Below are positions 52,222 through 63,800 of a DNA stretch of 64,000 nucleotides, piece by piece. Position 1 is the first letter of the stretch. Each line of letters starts with the position of its first letter. The position numbers and the translations under genes are program-made. The notes below the pieces were generated by a model. It saw only the letters and a program-made list of their open reading frames with translations. It had not been told where the DNA came from and ran no database searches. The stretch is from Porphyra umbilicalis (taxonomy: Eukaryota; Rhodophyta; Bangiophyceae; Bangiales; Bangiaceae), in assembly GCA_002049455.2 (NCBI GenBank), contig KV918795.1, forward strand, positions 62,001 through 126,000, given 5' to 3'.

Positions 52222-55200
52222 GTGCCAGCTGGTGTCGCGGCGGTCGCGGCAAGTGCGAAGAGGACAAGGTCAAGGTGGTTCAAGGACGTGACGGTCAAGG
52301 CGCACGGCTCGGCAAGGTCGGGCGCTACGACAACAAGACATCATGGACGGAGGCGCTGCCGGCTGGGCGGCATCAAGATCGACAAGTTGACGGAGACGAA
52401 CTTCCACGAGTGGCGTCAGCGCATTAAGATGGTCCTTGCGCTGCGCGACCTGGACGATATGCTTGACGAAGACGGCAAGCCGACGGACGCGGAGACCCGC
52501 GAGTTGGCGGTGTGGAAGCGTCGAGACACGAAGGCGAGCGCCATCATCGGGCTCACCCTTGGGTCTGAGCAGCTCGAGCACGTGTCGGTCTGCAAGACGA
52601 CGGCGGAAATGTGGTCGACGCTGCAAGGTGTCTTCCAGCGCAAGAGTTTGATGAACAAGATGAAGGCGCGACGCGAGTTCTACACCGTCGCGATGAACGT
52701 CGGCGAGGGCATGCTGGGCTACATCAACCGCGTGCGCAACCTCGGCGAGAACCTCAAGGCCATGGGCGGCGAGGTGACGGAGATGGACGTTGCCATGAGC
52801 GTCCTCAACGGGATGACGTCAAAGTACGAGAACCTGCTGGTGGCTCTCGACGCCAAGGGCGAGGACGAGCTGAGCCTCGACTTTGTCAAGAGCCGCTTGC
52901 TTCACGAGGAGCGGCGGCAGGCGGACAAGTCACCGGCGACGAAGCGCATTGGGGACATGGCACTCGTCGGCGCCAACTATCGAGGTCAAGGCCGCCGTGG
53001 TGACCTCTCCAAGATCGAGTGCTACTACTGCCATGCGTTTGGGCACATCTCTCGCGATTGCCCAGAGCTCAAGGCCAAGAAGCAGAGACAGGACAAGGTG
53101 GCCGCGATTGCGGCTGACGATGGTAGCGACAGCGACGACGCCATCTGTCTGGTGGGCAATGCAGCTGACACCGATGACATCTCCAAGTCGTGGCTTGTCG
53201 ACTCTGCGGCGTCTGCACACATGTGCTGGATGCGTGGGTGCTTTGACGACTACCATACGACCACGGGACGGAGCGTCACGATGGGTGACAAGGGGTCCGT
53301 AGCCACGGCGGGCGTCGGAACCGTCGTGCTCAATGTCATCGTCCACGGCAAGACGCGCAAGATCAAGTTGGAGAAGGTACTCCATGTTCCTACAATGGGC
53401 TTCAACCTCATGTCGGTCGGCATGATGGAGGAGCGTGGGGCGGAAGTGTCATTCAAGGGCGGTAAGACGATCATGAAGATGAACGAGAAGACTGCTGCGT
53501 GCGGCACTCGTAAGAACGGGCTCTACCACCTGGACATGGCCCCACTGTCGGATATTGCTGCGGTGGCCTCTCTTCAGCTCTGGCATGAGCGCCTTGGGCA
53601 CGTCAACGTGGCTGGCGTTAAGCGGATGATCAAGAACAAGGACATCAATGGACTCAAGTACTCTTCCATGGCGGTCAAGGACGTCTGCGAGCCGTGCGTG
53701 TATGGAAAGGCGGCTATGACGCCTATGCCTAGTGCAGGAGGAGGTCGAGTGACCAAGCGCCTGCAGCTCGTGCACTCGGACCTGGGGGGGCCAATGTCGG
53801 AGCCGTCGCGTGGCGGTGCGCTCTACTTCGGCACCTTCACCGACGACTTCTCCCGTTGGACCGACGTGGTCTTCCTGCAAAAGAAGAGCGATCTGCTCTC
53901 TGAGTACAAGAAGTGGCTGACTAAGGCCCAGCTGCACACGGGAACCAAAATCAAGATCCTGCGATCCGACAATGGCGGCGAGTACGTGTCGAACGCATTC
54001 AAGGCTCTTCACGATGAGAACGGCACGACGCACCAGACCACGGTGCCCGACACGCCGCAGCAGAACGGAGTTGCTGAGCGGCTCAACCGAGTTCTCGTGG
54101 AGATGGCTCGCACCATGATGCGACACAAGGACGTCGATCAGGATCTTTGGGCGGATGCCATCAAGACGGCGGTGTACATCAAGAACCGCGTCACGAGCAG
54201 GGCGCTTCCTGTTGGCAAGACGCCTTTTGAGCTGTGGACCGGGAATAAGCCCGACGTAAGCCACATGCGGGTGTTTGGGTCGACATGCTGGGTCGTGCTG
54301 CACAAGAGTCACATCGACGGCAAGTTTGGCGACAAGGCGGCGAAGGGCGTCTTCTTAGGCTATCCCGACGGCAGCAAGGCGTACAAGGTCATCCTCAACG
54401 ACGGCAAGGTCGTCAAGGCACGAAGCGTCGTGTTCGCCGAGACGAACGTAAGCGAGGTCGCAGAAGTTGCGGAGGAGCTTCCCGAAGACGAAGTTGTCGA
54501 AGTCGAGACGGGCTTGCGTTCTGCAAGCGACGGCGAAGACGTAGATGCTGACAATGACGACAAGGACGACAAGAAAGACGATGGATCTGACAAGTCCGCG
54601 GACGACAATCAAGGTAGTGGCGGCTCTCAAGACACGCTGCGTCGGAGCGGCAGATCGCGGCGACCACCTGTCGAGTACTGGCGACCGGTGAGCCTGGTTC
54701 CTCACGAGGCGCCCACGACGTACGTGCAAGCCGTTCAAGGGCAAGAATCGGCTAAGTGGAAGATTTCTATGGACGAGGAGATGGAGGCCATCCGCAAGAA
54801 CAAGACTTGGCGCTTGACGGATCGCCCAACCAGTCGACGCGTGCTGAAGGGCAAGTGGGTTTACAAGGTCAAGAACGAGGATGACAAGGTCGGGAACAAC
54901 ACGACGCGGCACAAGGCGCGCCTGTGCTTCATGGGGAACCGGCAGATCAAGGGGCTCGACTTCAACGAGACGTTCGCGCCGGTGGCCAAGTTTACCACCA
55001 TTCGATGCATCCTGGCGATGACGGCGGAGAACGGGTGAAAGATACATCAGATGGACGTCAAGACGGCATTCCTCAACGGCGACCTTGACGAGGAGGTCTA
55101 CATGGAGCAACCAGACGGCTATGTCGATCCGACGTATCCTGACAAGGTGTGTCGTCTCCTTCAAGCGCTGTATGGGCTGAAGCAAGCCCCCAAGATGTGG

Positions 55201-56268
55201 TACGCCAAGCTCGACGACTTCCTCAAGTCGCAGGGGTTTGACAACATTGACCCGGATGCATGCCTCTACCTCCTTATGGATGACGGCGAAATCATCATCG
55301 TCCTGGTGTACGTCGACGATCTTCTTTTGGTGGCATCAAGCCTGGCGGCGATCTACAAGATTAAGGACGCTCTGCACAAGCGTTTTGAGATGAAGGACCT
55401 GGGCGAGGCGAAGGTCATCCTCGGGCTAGAGATTAGACGTGACAAGGCGTTGGGCACCCTCAAGCTGTCGCAGGGCAGGTACGCGGCGCAAGTGCTGGAG
55501 AAGTTCGGGATGGCGGAGTGCAACCCGATCGGAACGCCGCTGGTGGTGGGCCTGCAGCTGGTCAAGGCCGACGAGAGCGACGACGTGCTGCCCTACCGCG
55601 AAGCTGTCGGCAGTCTTATGTACCTGATGGTCGGGACACGTCCTGACCTCGCCTTCGCCATCGGGAAGCTGAGTCGTTTTGTCTCGTGCTACGGCAAGGA
55701 GCATTGGGCGGCGATTAAGCGCGTTCTACGGTACGTCAAGGGTTCGATGGACAAGGGGCTGGTCTTCGACAAGAACTCTTGCTGTGTTCTACAAGGCTTT
55801 AGTGATGCCGACTGGGTGGGTGACCACGAGACGCGACGTTCTACGACGGGCTTCACCTTCATCTTTGGCGGAGCAGCCGTCAGCTGGGGTTCTAAGTTGC
55901 AGAAGACGGTGGCGCTGTCGACGATGGAAGCCGAGTACATGGCTCTATGTGAGGCCAGCAAGGAAGCTGTTTGGCTAAACAAGCTCGTGCAAAGCGTTGC
56001 AACTCAAGGGCTGCGGACAGCGATCTCGGGCGGGCCGATCAACATCAAGGTCGACAACAGCGGGTGCATTGACTTCTCCAAGAACCCCGTCGAGCACAAG
56101 CGCACCAAGCACATCGACATTCGATACCACTTTGTGCGCGAGGCCATCACGACGGACAAGGTGACACTGGAGCATTGTGCAACGGACGACATGGTGGCGG
56201 ACCCGATGACGAAGGAGCTCGGCAAGACCAAGCACGACAAGCATGTCGAGGCCATGGGGCTTTGTTGA
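52222..56268 (+). pseudogene. Copia 1 gag-pol polyprotein with one stop codon
   Basis: One frame of about 1,348 codons with a single TGA at 55036-55038, in the RT domain just before the conserved [11 protein letters not shown]. Domains in order: gag (TETNFHEWRQRIKMVL onward); CCHC knuckle from residue 267 (CYYCHAFGHISRDC); aspartic protease D327 (WLVDSAASAHM, DSA rather than the more usual DSG); integrase with HHCC (WHERLGHVN ... CEPC), D520, D583 and E619 (D-35-E); an acidic linker; then RT (FNETFAPVAKFTTIR; YVDD with its first Asp near 55315) and RNase H ([26 protein letters not shown]). The gene order INT before RT defines Ty1/copia. The first Met (52222) is taken; a start near 52343 in another register is also possible. 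Apart from the stop the frame is intact. Confidence 0.95.
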
Positions 56269-56290
56269 TGACAAGAACCGCCGCGGCAAC

Positions 56291-56303
56291 AAGCAAGGAG
56301 GAG
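56291..56303 (+). promoter_or_regulatory. Copia 1 polypurine tract
   Basis: aagcaaggaggag directly precedes the 3' LTR and would prime plus-strand synthesis. The equivalent tract of copia 2 is very similar (aagcaagggggcg). Confidence 0.8.
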
Positions 56304-56721
56304 TGTTGGACTGTGATGCTCGTCGCCGGCTCAACTGGCGGTTCGCGGATGGATGATGGTCGGTGACCCTTATGGTACCCCACATGGTACATTTGCAAGA
56401 CGTGGTCAAGTTGCACACATTCGTGTTGGGTGATCTTGGGGCGTTACTTTTGGCATGTTTTGGATTTGATATTCGCTTTGCTCTAGTGGCTTTTGATTTG
56501 GTGAGTGATTCGATTTGGTGCGAGGGCGTGGGCGTCGGTGTGGGCGCGAGAGGGGGGAGCACTTGGGCCGGTGGGGACTATTTGAGAGGTGCTCTCGGTT
56601 GGGAGAGGCGGGCGAACCTTGAGACAACCAACAAAGCACGTTCGCACACACACACACAAGCTCAAGCCACTCAACCACTTCACCGTGGTCCCCCAACCCC
56701 TATCCCCACTGCGTTTCAACA
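56304..56721 (+). repeat. Copia element 1, 3' LTR
   Basis: Matches the 5' LTR except at two positions and is followed by the target duplication agatg (56722-56726). Confidence 0.97.
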
Positions 56722-56726
56722 AGATG

Positions 56727-59402
56727 CGTGACATCGTGTTCGCCGCGTGGTGTGACGCCCCGAAGCGTGTCTGTACCACGCAGTCGAACTCCGCCAGTCG
56801 CAACCGCCACCGCGCCAGCCCCCCGTGAGCCCCGTCCATATGCAGCATCCACTTGAGCGCCGCGTGGTCCGTGCGCACCGTGAAGCGGGTCCCCTCGACG
56901 TAGGGGCGGAGAAGGAGGGACGCTCACACAACCGCGAGGCACTCCCGCTCGAGCGTACTGTAGTTTCGCTCCGCCGCGTTGAGGGAACGGCTCCAATAGC
57001 CAACGGGCCGCGTGGATTGGTCGGGTTGTTCTTGTAAAAAGGACCGCGCCGACCTGCCCCGCGCTTGCGTCTGTGTCCAGCGTGTAGGTCCCTTGTCGCC
57101 TCGGCAGGGCGAGGATGGGGGCCTCCGTGAGTCGCCTCTTGAGTTCCTCGAATGCCCCCAGGGCCTCGTCGGACAGCGTCCCCCACCGGTCGGGCCTCTT
57201 GGAACTTGTCATGGCGGCCAACGGCCGCGCCACTTGGGCGTAGTCCTTGACGAACCTCCGATACACGTTGAAGATCCCGAGGAAGCTACGTAGGTCCTTC
57301 TTGCACCGCGGGGGAGACGCCTCCTTGAGTCCGCGGATGTTCTTGTCTTGTACCTTCAGCTCCCCCCGGCCCACGATATGGCCCAAATACTCCACCTTCT
57401 CTTGGAAAAAGTGGCACTTCTTGGCCTTCAGGGAGACACCCGCGCCGCGCAGCGCCGAGAAGACCTCCCGGAGGTGTTCCACGTATTCCCCCGCCGTCTG
57501 CGAGAAGACGATAATGTCGTCGAGGTACACGAGGCAGCTCTTCCACTTGAGTCCCCCGAGGATCATGTCGATGGCCTGTTGGAAGGTCGCCGGGGCATTG
57601 GACAGCCCGAAGGGAAGGCGGATGTAGCGGTAGGCCCCCTCGTGGCAAGCGAAGGTCGTCTTGTCCCGGTCCTCGTCCGCCACGGGGATCTGCAAATACC
57701 CCGAGTTGCAGTCGAGCGTCGAAAATACCTTGGCGTCCCCGAGAAAGTCAATACAATCGTCCATTCGTGGCAACGGGTACACATCCCGCACCGTGACCTC
57801 GTTAAGTCGGCGGTAATCCACACAGAACCGCACTGTCCCGTCGGGTTTCGGAACCAGAACCACAGGGAAGGCCCACTCGGCACTTGAGGGCTCGATAACC
57901 CCGAGGTCCCGCTGGCGTTGCACCTCCTTGGCGATGATGTCCCTCGAAGCGTGGCTCGCCCGGTAGGGTTGGGCCCGCCGTGGCCGTGCCCCGGGGGTCA
58001 CCTCGATCCGGTGCGGGGTGACGTCGACCTTGCCGAGTTGCCCCGCCCATAGCGCCTTGTACTCCTCGAGGAGGTCGTCCACGTGCCCACGAAGCGTGTC
58101 GGGGACGCCCTCCCAGTGGACCCCCGGCTTGGGATACGTCTTGTCCGGCGGGTGAGGTGGAGGTTGTCCCTCGTCGGTCCTCGCTTCGGCTTGCCGCCCC
58201 GTCTTGGACTCCTCGTCGGCCTTGTCACGGGGGTCCGCCCCCATCGTTAGGACCGCCCCCGGTTCCTCCTCCTCCTCCACGACGTGCAGCGGTCCATTGT
58301 AGGCCGTCGCGGTTCCGATGACATACCCCTTCGTTAGGTGCACCGGCACGTCCCCGATGTTCGTCAGGTAGAGGGACCGCGGGGTGTTGGGGGAGAACTC
58401 CGCGACCGCGTTGTGCAACAGTACCTTCCGTCGGCTCATTTTGACGGGGCGTTCCCGTACCAGGTGGACCCCCTTGACGTTGCAGCACACTTTGACCGCC
58501 TGGATGCACCGCGGGCCGATGGTTACCCCTTGCCGAAGCCGGATAGCCCCAGCTTGGGCCTTCGGCTTGTTTCCTCGGCGAGGGGGCGCGGGCCGCGTGT
58601 TCCCCGTCCAGCTCCGCGTCGCCACCGTGGACGTGCCGTCGTCCCACTTGATCGTCTGCGTCTTGGGGGAGATGGTGTCCACGTAGTTGCGCTGGAAGTC
58701 CCACCCGAGGATGAGCGGTACCGACAATGCCTTGACCACGAGTAAGTCATACTCCATAGCGGCACCCCCGACGTAGATTGTCAGCGACACCTCCGCGTTC
58801 ACCTTGAGCAGCTGCCCCGAGGCGTCACTCACTTGCGTCCGGGGCGGCGCCCGCGATGCATACTCGGTCCACCCTTCGGGCAACATATACGCGCGGATCA
58901 CACGCGGCCCGGCGCCAGTGTCGACCACCGCCCTCGTAGGGACGGGGGTCTGCAACGGCGCCAACTGGTACGACGCGCTAATCTCAAAATTCTCTTTCCG
59001 TAGTAGCAACAGCGTCCCCTTGAACCGCGGGCGGAAGCGCCCACGACGGCAGGGGCAGCAAGCCGGGACAGGCCACGTCGTGGTTACCCCCGGGGAAGCA
59101 AACGTGACGTGGCGGGGGGCAACCGGGGAGTTGGGGCGGACAGGGGGGATGGAGGGGGATGGCGATGCCACCCCCCCTAGGCGTTTCCCGCCCCGCGGCG
59201 CCCCTTGGCCGGGGTTTCCACGGGCGGGGCGTCCCCCCCTTCCGTCCTCGTTGAATCCACACCGCCCAACAAGTCGTCCCACACCAGCGCCACGACGGAG
59301 GTGCGATCCGAGGGGGCGCCCGCCCCCGCGTTCCTCTGTCGAAGGAAGGTGCTCCGCGCGGCCTTCACGAGGTCCCGCTGTTTGTCCGTCAGAATCTTGC
59401 AA
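56727..59402 (-). pseudogene. Chromovirus pol, 5' part: protease, RT, RNase H
   Basis: Frame opens upstream of 59402 and lies at -1 relative to gag. Aspartic protease D161 is in AVVDTGAGPRV. RT shows CVDYRRLNEVT, TLDCNSGYLQIP, LPFGLSNAPATFQ and Y626-L-D-D. A thumb/connection region follows (KKCHFFQEKVEYLGHIV). RNase H starts TLDTDASAGQVGAVLF. An extra base in the A5 run at 57036-57040 then shifts the frame, and a TGA lies at 56924-56926 in the shifted frame. RNase H ends with the usual TDHAALKW and HH-containing block just before the copia insertion. RT is well preserved, so decay is recent. Confidence 0.9.
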
Positions 59403-60125
59403 TCAGGGACTCGGTGGCCACGCGTCCAACACATGAAGCACAGCGGGGGACCCGTCGGGGCCTCCCGCCGAACATAGGGCGCTCCCCCAGCCGTGCGGAA
59501 CCCCGGGGTACCCGACGGCAGCACTGCGACCGTATCGTACGTCGCCGTTTCATCCTCCTCCCACGAGGAGTGGAGTTGGTTGACCGAGAGGCCTCGGGGC
59601 CCCGTCGACGTCTGTCCCTTCCGCGATGATCCCCCGGATGACCCCCGGTTGGCCAACGCCATGACGTCCTTGGCGGCCCGATACTTCCCCGCCACGCACG
59701 TCGATAACTGCTGGTAGCTTCGTCGCGCCGAGTTGTACACGAAGGCGTCCGTCCGTAGATACTCAGGTAGGCCTTGGACCAGCTGCTGTTTCGTCGTCCG
59801 CTCGGAGTGGATGTTGCCGCAAAGCTCAGCGAGGCTCCGTAGACGTGCCGCGAAGGCATCCACCCCCTTGTTGTCCACGAGCGCAGCCCGGCTACACTTG
59901 TCCTGCGCCAGCCCCAAAGCGTGCGGCTCCGCGTAGGTCGACAACAGCCAATTGACCGCCGCGGGAAAGGATCCAAGCGAGCCCCGACCGCCTGCGATAT
60001 CCGACCCCGGTAGGTTCCGAGTGAGCCGCGTGTCAGCGTCGCCCGCGAGGAAGTGGGGAATTAGGTACAAACCCATCCTCTCGGACACGTCGTTGTCATC
60101 GCAGGCCTTGACGAACTTTCGGAGC
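59177..60125 (-). CDS. Chromovirus gag (3' part), interrupted by copia 2
   Basis: The frame is open from the copia 2 LTR (60125) through the first internal Met (60088, MSERMGLYLIPHFLAGDA) to a stop at 59177. It contains the helical retrotransposon gag region (FAARLRSLAELCG, QQLVQGLPEYLR, YQQLSTCVAGKYRAA) and a zinc knuckle CFMCWTRGHRVPDC (C-x2-C-x4-H-x4-C) that packages RNA. Its last 226 nt overlap the pol frame, which is reached by a -1 shift. The N-terminus is beyond the window, past the inserted copia. Confidence 0.85.
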
Positions 60126-60669
60126 TGTTGAAACGCAGTGGGGATCGGGGATGGGGGGCCACGGTAAAGTGGTTGCGTGGCTTGAGCTTGTGTGTCTGTG
60201 TTTGAACGTGCTTTGTTGGTTGTCTCTCCAAAGCGCCCCTCTTCCCATCAAGGGCACTCCTCAAGTAGTCCAAGTCGGAGCACTCAAGCCCACCACGCAG
60301 CCCAAGCAGCTCGCCCGCGCACGCGCCCGCCCACACTCTAAATCAAAACGCTCACCAAATCAAAGCATCAGGGATCAAAGCAAAGTCCACGCAAATCAAA
60401 GCATCAGAAGCGCAAGAACAAAAAATGTGAAATCGCAAAAATTTCACTCAAAATCCCACGGGTACAAATGTCGAATGCACCAGCGGTCACCAAACCGCGA
60501 TGAAGTCGCATAGGTAGCCTAGTAGGAAGTAGGCACCCACTCTCATTAGGCGTGACCTTCGGGTCGCGTCCGGGAGTCGGGGGTTCGAACCCTGTCAATA
60601 CCTGGTTCCTTGAATTTTGCTTTTTACAGCAGGAGGGCTTACAGCGGCGTTGAGCATGACGTTGCAACA
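60126..60669 (-). repeat. Copia element 2, 3' LTR
   Basis: 544 bp, ends tgttg...caaca in element orientation. The right-hand 110 bp (U5 side) closely resemble the LTR of copia 1 (tgttgaaacgcagtggggat on the plus strand), and the outermost bases of the other end are similar (gagcatgacgttgcaaca against gagcatcacagtccaaca). The middle is different and about 125 bp longer, and contains a tRNA-like segment. Confidence 0.85.
60508..60606 (+). other. tRNA-like sequence with RNA polymerase III A and B boxes
   Basis: tagcctagtagg (60515-60526) fits the A-box consensus and folds a perfect 4-bp D stem (gcct/aggc). ggttcgaaccc (60582-60592) fits the B box. A gacc-ttcg-ggtc hairpin lies between them. The acceptor and T stems do not pair, so it is not a functional tRNA. 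It looks like a tRNA-derived fragment or SINE captured in the LTR, antisense to the element. Confidence 0.4.
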
Positions 60670-60682
60670 CGCCCCCTTGCTT
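60670..60682 (-). promoter_or_regulatory. Copia 2 polypurine tract
   Basis: On the minus strand aagcaagggggcg abuts the LTR at 60669. The match to the copia 1 tract confirms the LTR boundary. Confidence 0.7.
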
Positions 60683-60834
60683 GACGCCGCCTGACAGCTG
60701 ACCGCCCTTGAATTACTTGTCAAGAAGTAAGTCCGCCTAGAATCTTGACGTCCCAAATCCGATGCCGCCCGTCATGGCCGCCTTGAAGGAGCAATGTACT
60801 GACATTTGGATGTACTTACGGCGCGTACTTGAAG

Positions 60835-63800
60835 TCAACACATCCCCATCGTCTTGACATGCTTGTCGTGCATGACCTTGGCGAGCTCCTTCGTCATCGG
60901 GTCTGCCGCCATTTCGTCCGTTAGGCAGTGCTCGAGGATGACCTTGTCCGTCGTGATCGCAGCCCGCACAAAGTGGTAGCGAATGTCGATGTGCTTGGTG
61001 CGCTTGTGCTCGACGGGATTCTTGGCGAAGTCGACGCAGCCGCTGTTGTCGACCTTGATGTCAACCGGCCCGACCAAGTTGTCCGACTGCGTCACGAGCA
61101 TGGTGACGCGTTGGATGAGCTTGTCGAGCCAAACAGCTTCCTTGCTGGCCTCGCAAAGAGCCATGTACTCCGCCTCCATGGTAGATAGCGCCACCGTCTT
61201 CTGCAACTTCGAAGCCCAGCTGACGGCCGCCCCGCCAAAGATGAACATGAAGCCCGTCGTAGACCGCCGAGTCTCGTAGTCACCTGCCCAGTCGGCATCG
61301 CTGAAACCTTGGAGGATGCCCGACGCGGACTTGTTGTAGACCAGGCCCTTGTCGACAGACCCCTTGACATATCGGAGGACGCGCTTCACAGCCGCCCAGT
61401 GCTCCTTCCCGTAGCCCGAGACGAAACGGCTTAGCTTGCCGACCGCAAAGGCGAGATCAGGACGCGTCCCAACCATCAGGTACATGAGGCTTCCGACGGC
61501 CTCGCGATAAGGAAGAGTCTCGTCGCTCTTCTCCGACTTAGCCAGCTGCAGCCCGACCTCCAACGGAGTCGCGATCGGGTTGCACTCCGCCATACCAAAC
61601 TTCTCGAGCACTTGTCCCGCGTACTTGCCCTGCGACAGCTTGAGGGTGCCCAACGTCTTGTCACGGCTGATCTCTAGCCCGAGAATGACCTTGGCCTCGC
61701 CCAGGTCCTTCATCTCGAAGCGCTTGCGAAGCGCCTTCTTGATTTTGTTCATCTCCTCCATGCTTGACCCGACCAGAAGAAGATCGTCGACGTAGACCAG
61801 GACGATGATGTTCTCACCATCATCCATCGGGAGGTAGAGGCAGGCATCCGGGTCGATGTTGGCAAACCCTTGCGACTTGAGGAAGGCGTCGAGCTTGGCG
61901 TACCACATCTTGGGGGCTTACTTAAGCCCATACAGCGCTTGGAGAAGACGGCACACCTTGTCCGGATACGTGGGATCAACGTAGCCCTCCGGCTGCTCCA
62001 TGTAGACCTCCTCGTCAAGGTCATCGTTCAGGAAGGCCGTCTTGACGTCCATCTGATGCAGCTCCCACCCGTTCGCCGCGGTCATCGCCAGGATGCATCT
62101 GATGGTAGTGAACTTGGCCACCGGCGCAAACGTCTCGTTGAAGTCAAGCCCCTTGATCTGTCGATTGCCCATAAAGCACAGGCGCGCCTTGTGCCGCTTC
62201 GTGCTGTTCCCGACCTAGTCCAGCTCGTCCTTGACCTTGTAAACCCAATTGCCCTTGAGCACGCGTCGGCCGACCGGGCGATCCGTCAAACGCCATGTCT
62301 TGTTCTTGCGGATAGAGTCCATCTCCTGGTCCATTGCGGCCCGCCACATGGTCGAATCTTGTCCTTGAACTGCTTGCCCATACGTCATGGGAGCCTCGTG
62401 AGCAACGAGGCTCACTGGACGCCAGTACTCAACCGGCGGCCTCCGCGATCTGCCGCTCCGACGCAGCGTGTCTTCAGATCCGGCAGAACCTTGATTGTCG
62501 TCTGCCGATTTGTCCGAGCCATCATCTTGCTGGTCGTTTCCGCCGTCATCTTCAGCGTTGACGTATTGATCGTCGCTGCCGGCATCCAAGCCCGTCTCGC
62601 CTTCCACGACTTCGTCCACGGGTGAGTCCTCCGGAACATCTGCAACCTTGCCTGAGTTGTTCTCGGAGAAAACGACGCTTCGCGCCTTGACGACCTTGCC
62701 GTCGTCGAGGATGACCTTGTACGCCTTGCTGCCGTCGGGATAGCCTAAGAAGACGCCCTTCGCCGCCTTGTCGCCAAACTTGCCATCGACGTGGCCCTTG
62801 TGCAGTACCACCCAGCATGTCGACCCAAACACCCGCATGTGGCTTACGTTGGGCTTGTGCCCGGTCCATAGCTCATGAGGCGTCTTGCCTACGGGAAGCG
62901 CACGGCTGGTGACGCGGTTCTTGATGTAGACCGCCGTCTTGATGGCATCCGCCCAAAGATCCTGGTCGACGTCCTTGTGTCGCATCATGGTGCGTGCCAT
63001 CTCCACGAGAACTCGGTTGAGTCGCTCAGCAACCCCGTTCTGCTGTGGCGTGTCGGGCACCATCGTCTGATGCGTCCTGCCGTTCTCATCGTGAAGTGCC
63101 ATGAATGCGGACGACACGTACTCGCCGACGTTGTCGGACCGAAGCACCTTGATCTTGTTGCCGGTGTGCAGCTGTGCCTTGGTCATCCACTTCTTGTACT
63201 CCGCGAGAAGATCGATCTTTTTGTGCAGGAAGACCACGTCCGTCCAGCGCGAAGAGTCGTCGGTGATTGTGCCGAAGTAGAGCGCTCCGCCACGAGAGGA
63301 TTCTGACATAGGTCCACTGAGGTCCGAGTGCACGAGCTGGAGCCGCCTGGTCACACGAACGCCTCTTGCGCTAGGCATAGGCGTCATTGCCGCCTTGCCG
63401 TACACGCACGGCTCGCAGATGTCCTTGACCACAATGGAAGTGCACTTGAGTCCGTCTACGTCCTTGTTCTTGATCATCCTCTTGACGCCGGCCACGTTCA
63501 CGTGGCCAAGACGCTCATGCCATAGCTGCAGAGAGGCAACCGCAGCAACATCCGACATAGGGGCCATGTCCAGGTGGTAGAGCCCGTTCTTACGCGTGCC
63601 GCACGCAGCAATCTTCTCGTTCATCTTGATGATGGACATACAGCGCTTGAACGACACTTTCGCACCGCGTTCCTCCATCATGCCGACCGACATGAGGTTG
63701 AAGCCCATAGTAGGAACATGGAGCACCTTCTCCAACTTGATCTTGCGCGTCTTGCCTTAAACGATGACGTTGAGGACGACGGTTCCGACGCCCGCCGTGG

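Larger units (their letters stand above)
51764..56721 (+). mobile_element. Ty1/copia LTR retrotransposon, complete, 4,958 bp
   Basis: Bounded by 418-bp LTRs (51764-52181, 56304-56721) that start tgttg and end caaca. They are flanked by a perfect 5-bp target duplication agatg (51759-51763 and 56722-56726). Contains a tRNA-Met-type primer site, one gag-pol frame and a polypurine tract. The LTRs differ at only two positions by eye (in ctcgt(t/c)gcc and acta(g/t)ttgag), so insertion is recent. It lies inside chromovirus pol in the opposite orientation. Removing it and one agatg leaves the pol frame continuous, which proves the boundaries. Confidence 0.97.
50134..60125 (-). mobile_element. Ty3/gypsy chromovirus, interrupted by a copia element
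   Basis: Minus-strand element with gag (CCHC knuckle), then pol in the order protease, reverse transcriptase, RNase H, integrase, GPY/F module and chromodomain, the order that defines Ty3/gypsy chromoviruses. A copia element (51764-56721) separates RNase H from integrase. A second copia cuts gag at 60125, so the gag start and 5' LTR are beyond the window. The 3' LTR was not identified. Pol has an extra base, three stop codons and the insertion, so the copy is dead. The coding portion is certain; the outer limits are not. Confidence 0.9.

Noticed and set aside
60508..60606. Functional tRNA gene
   Set aside because: A and B boxes and the D stem fit, but acceptor and T stems do not pair and no convincing anticodon arm forms; kept only as a tRNA-like module.
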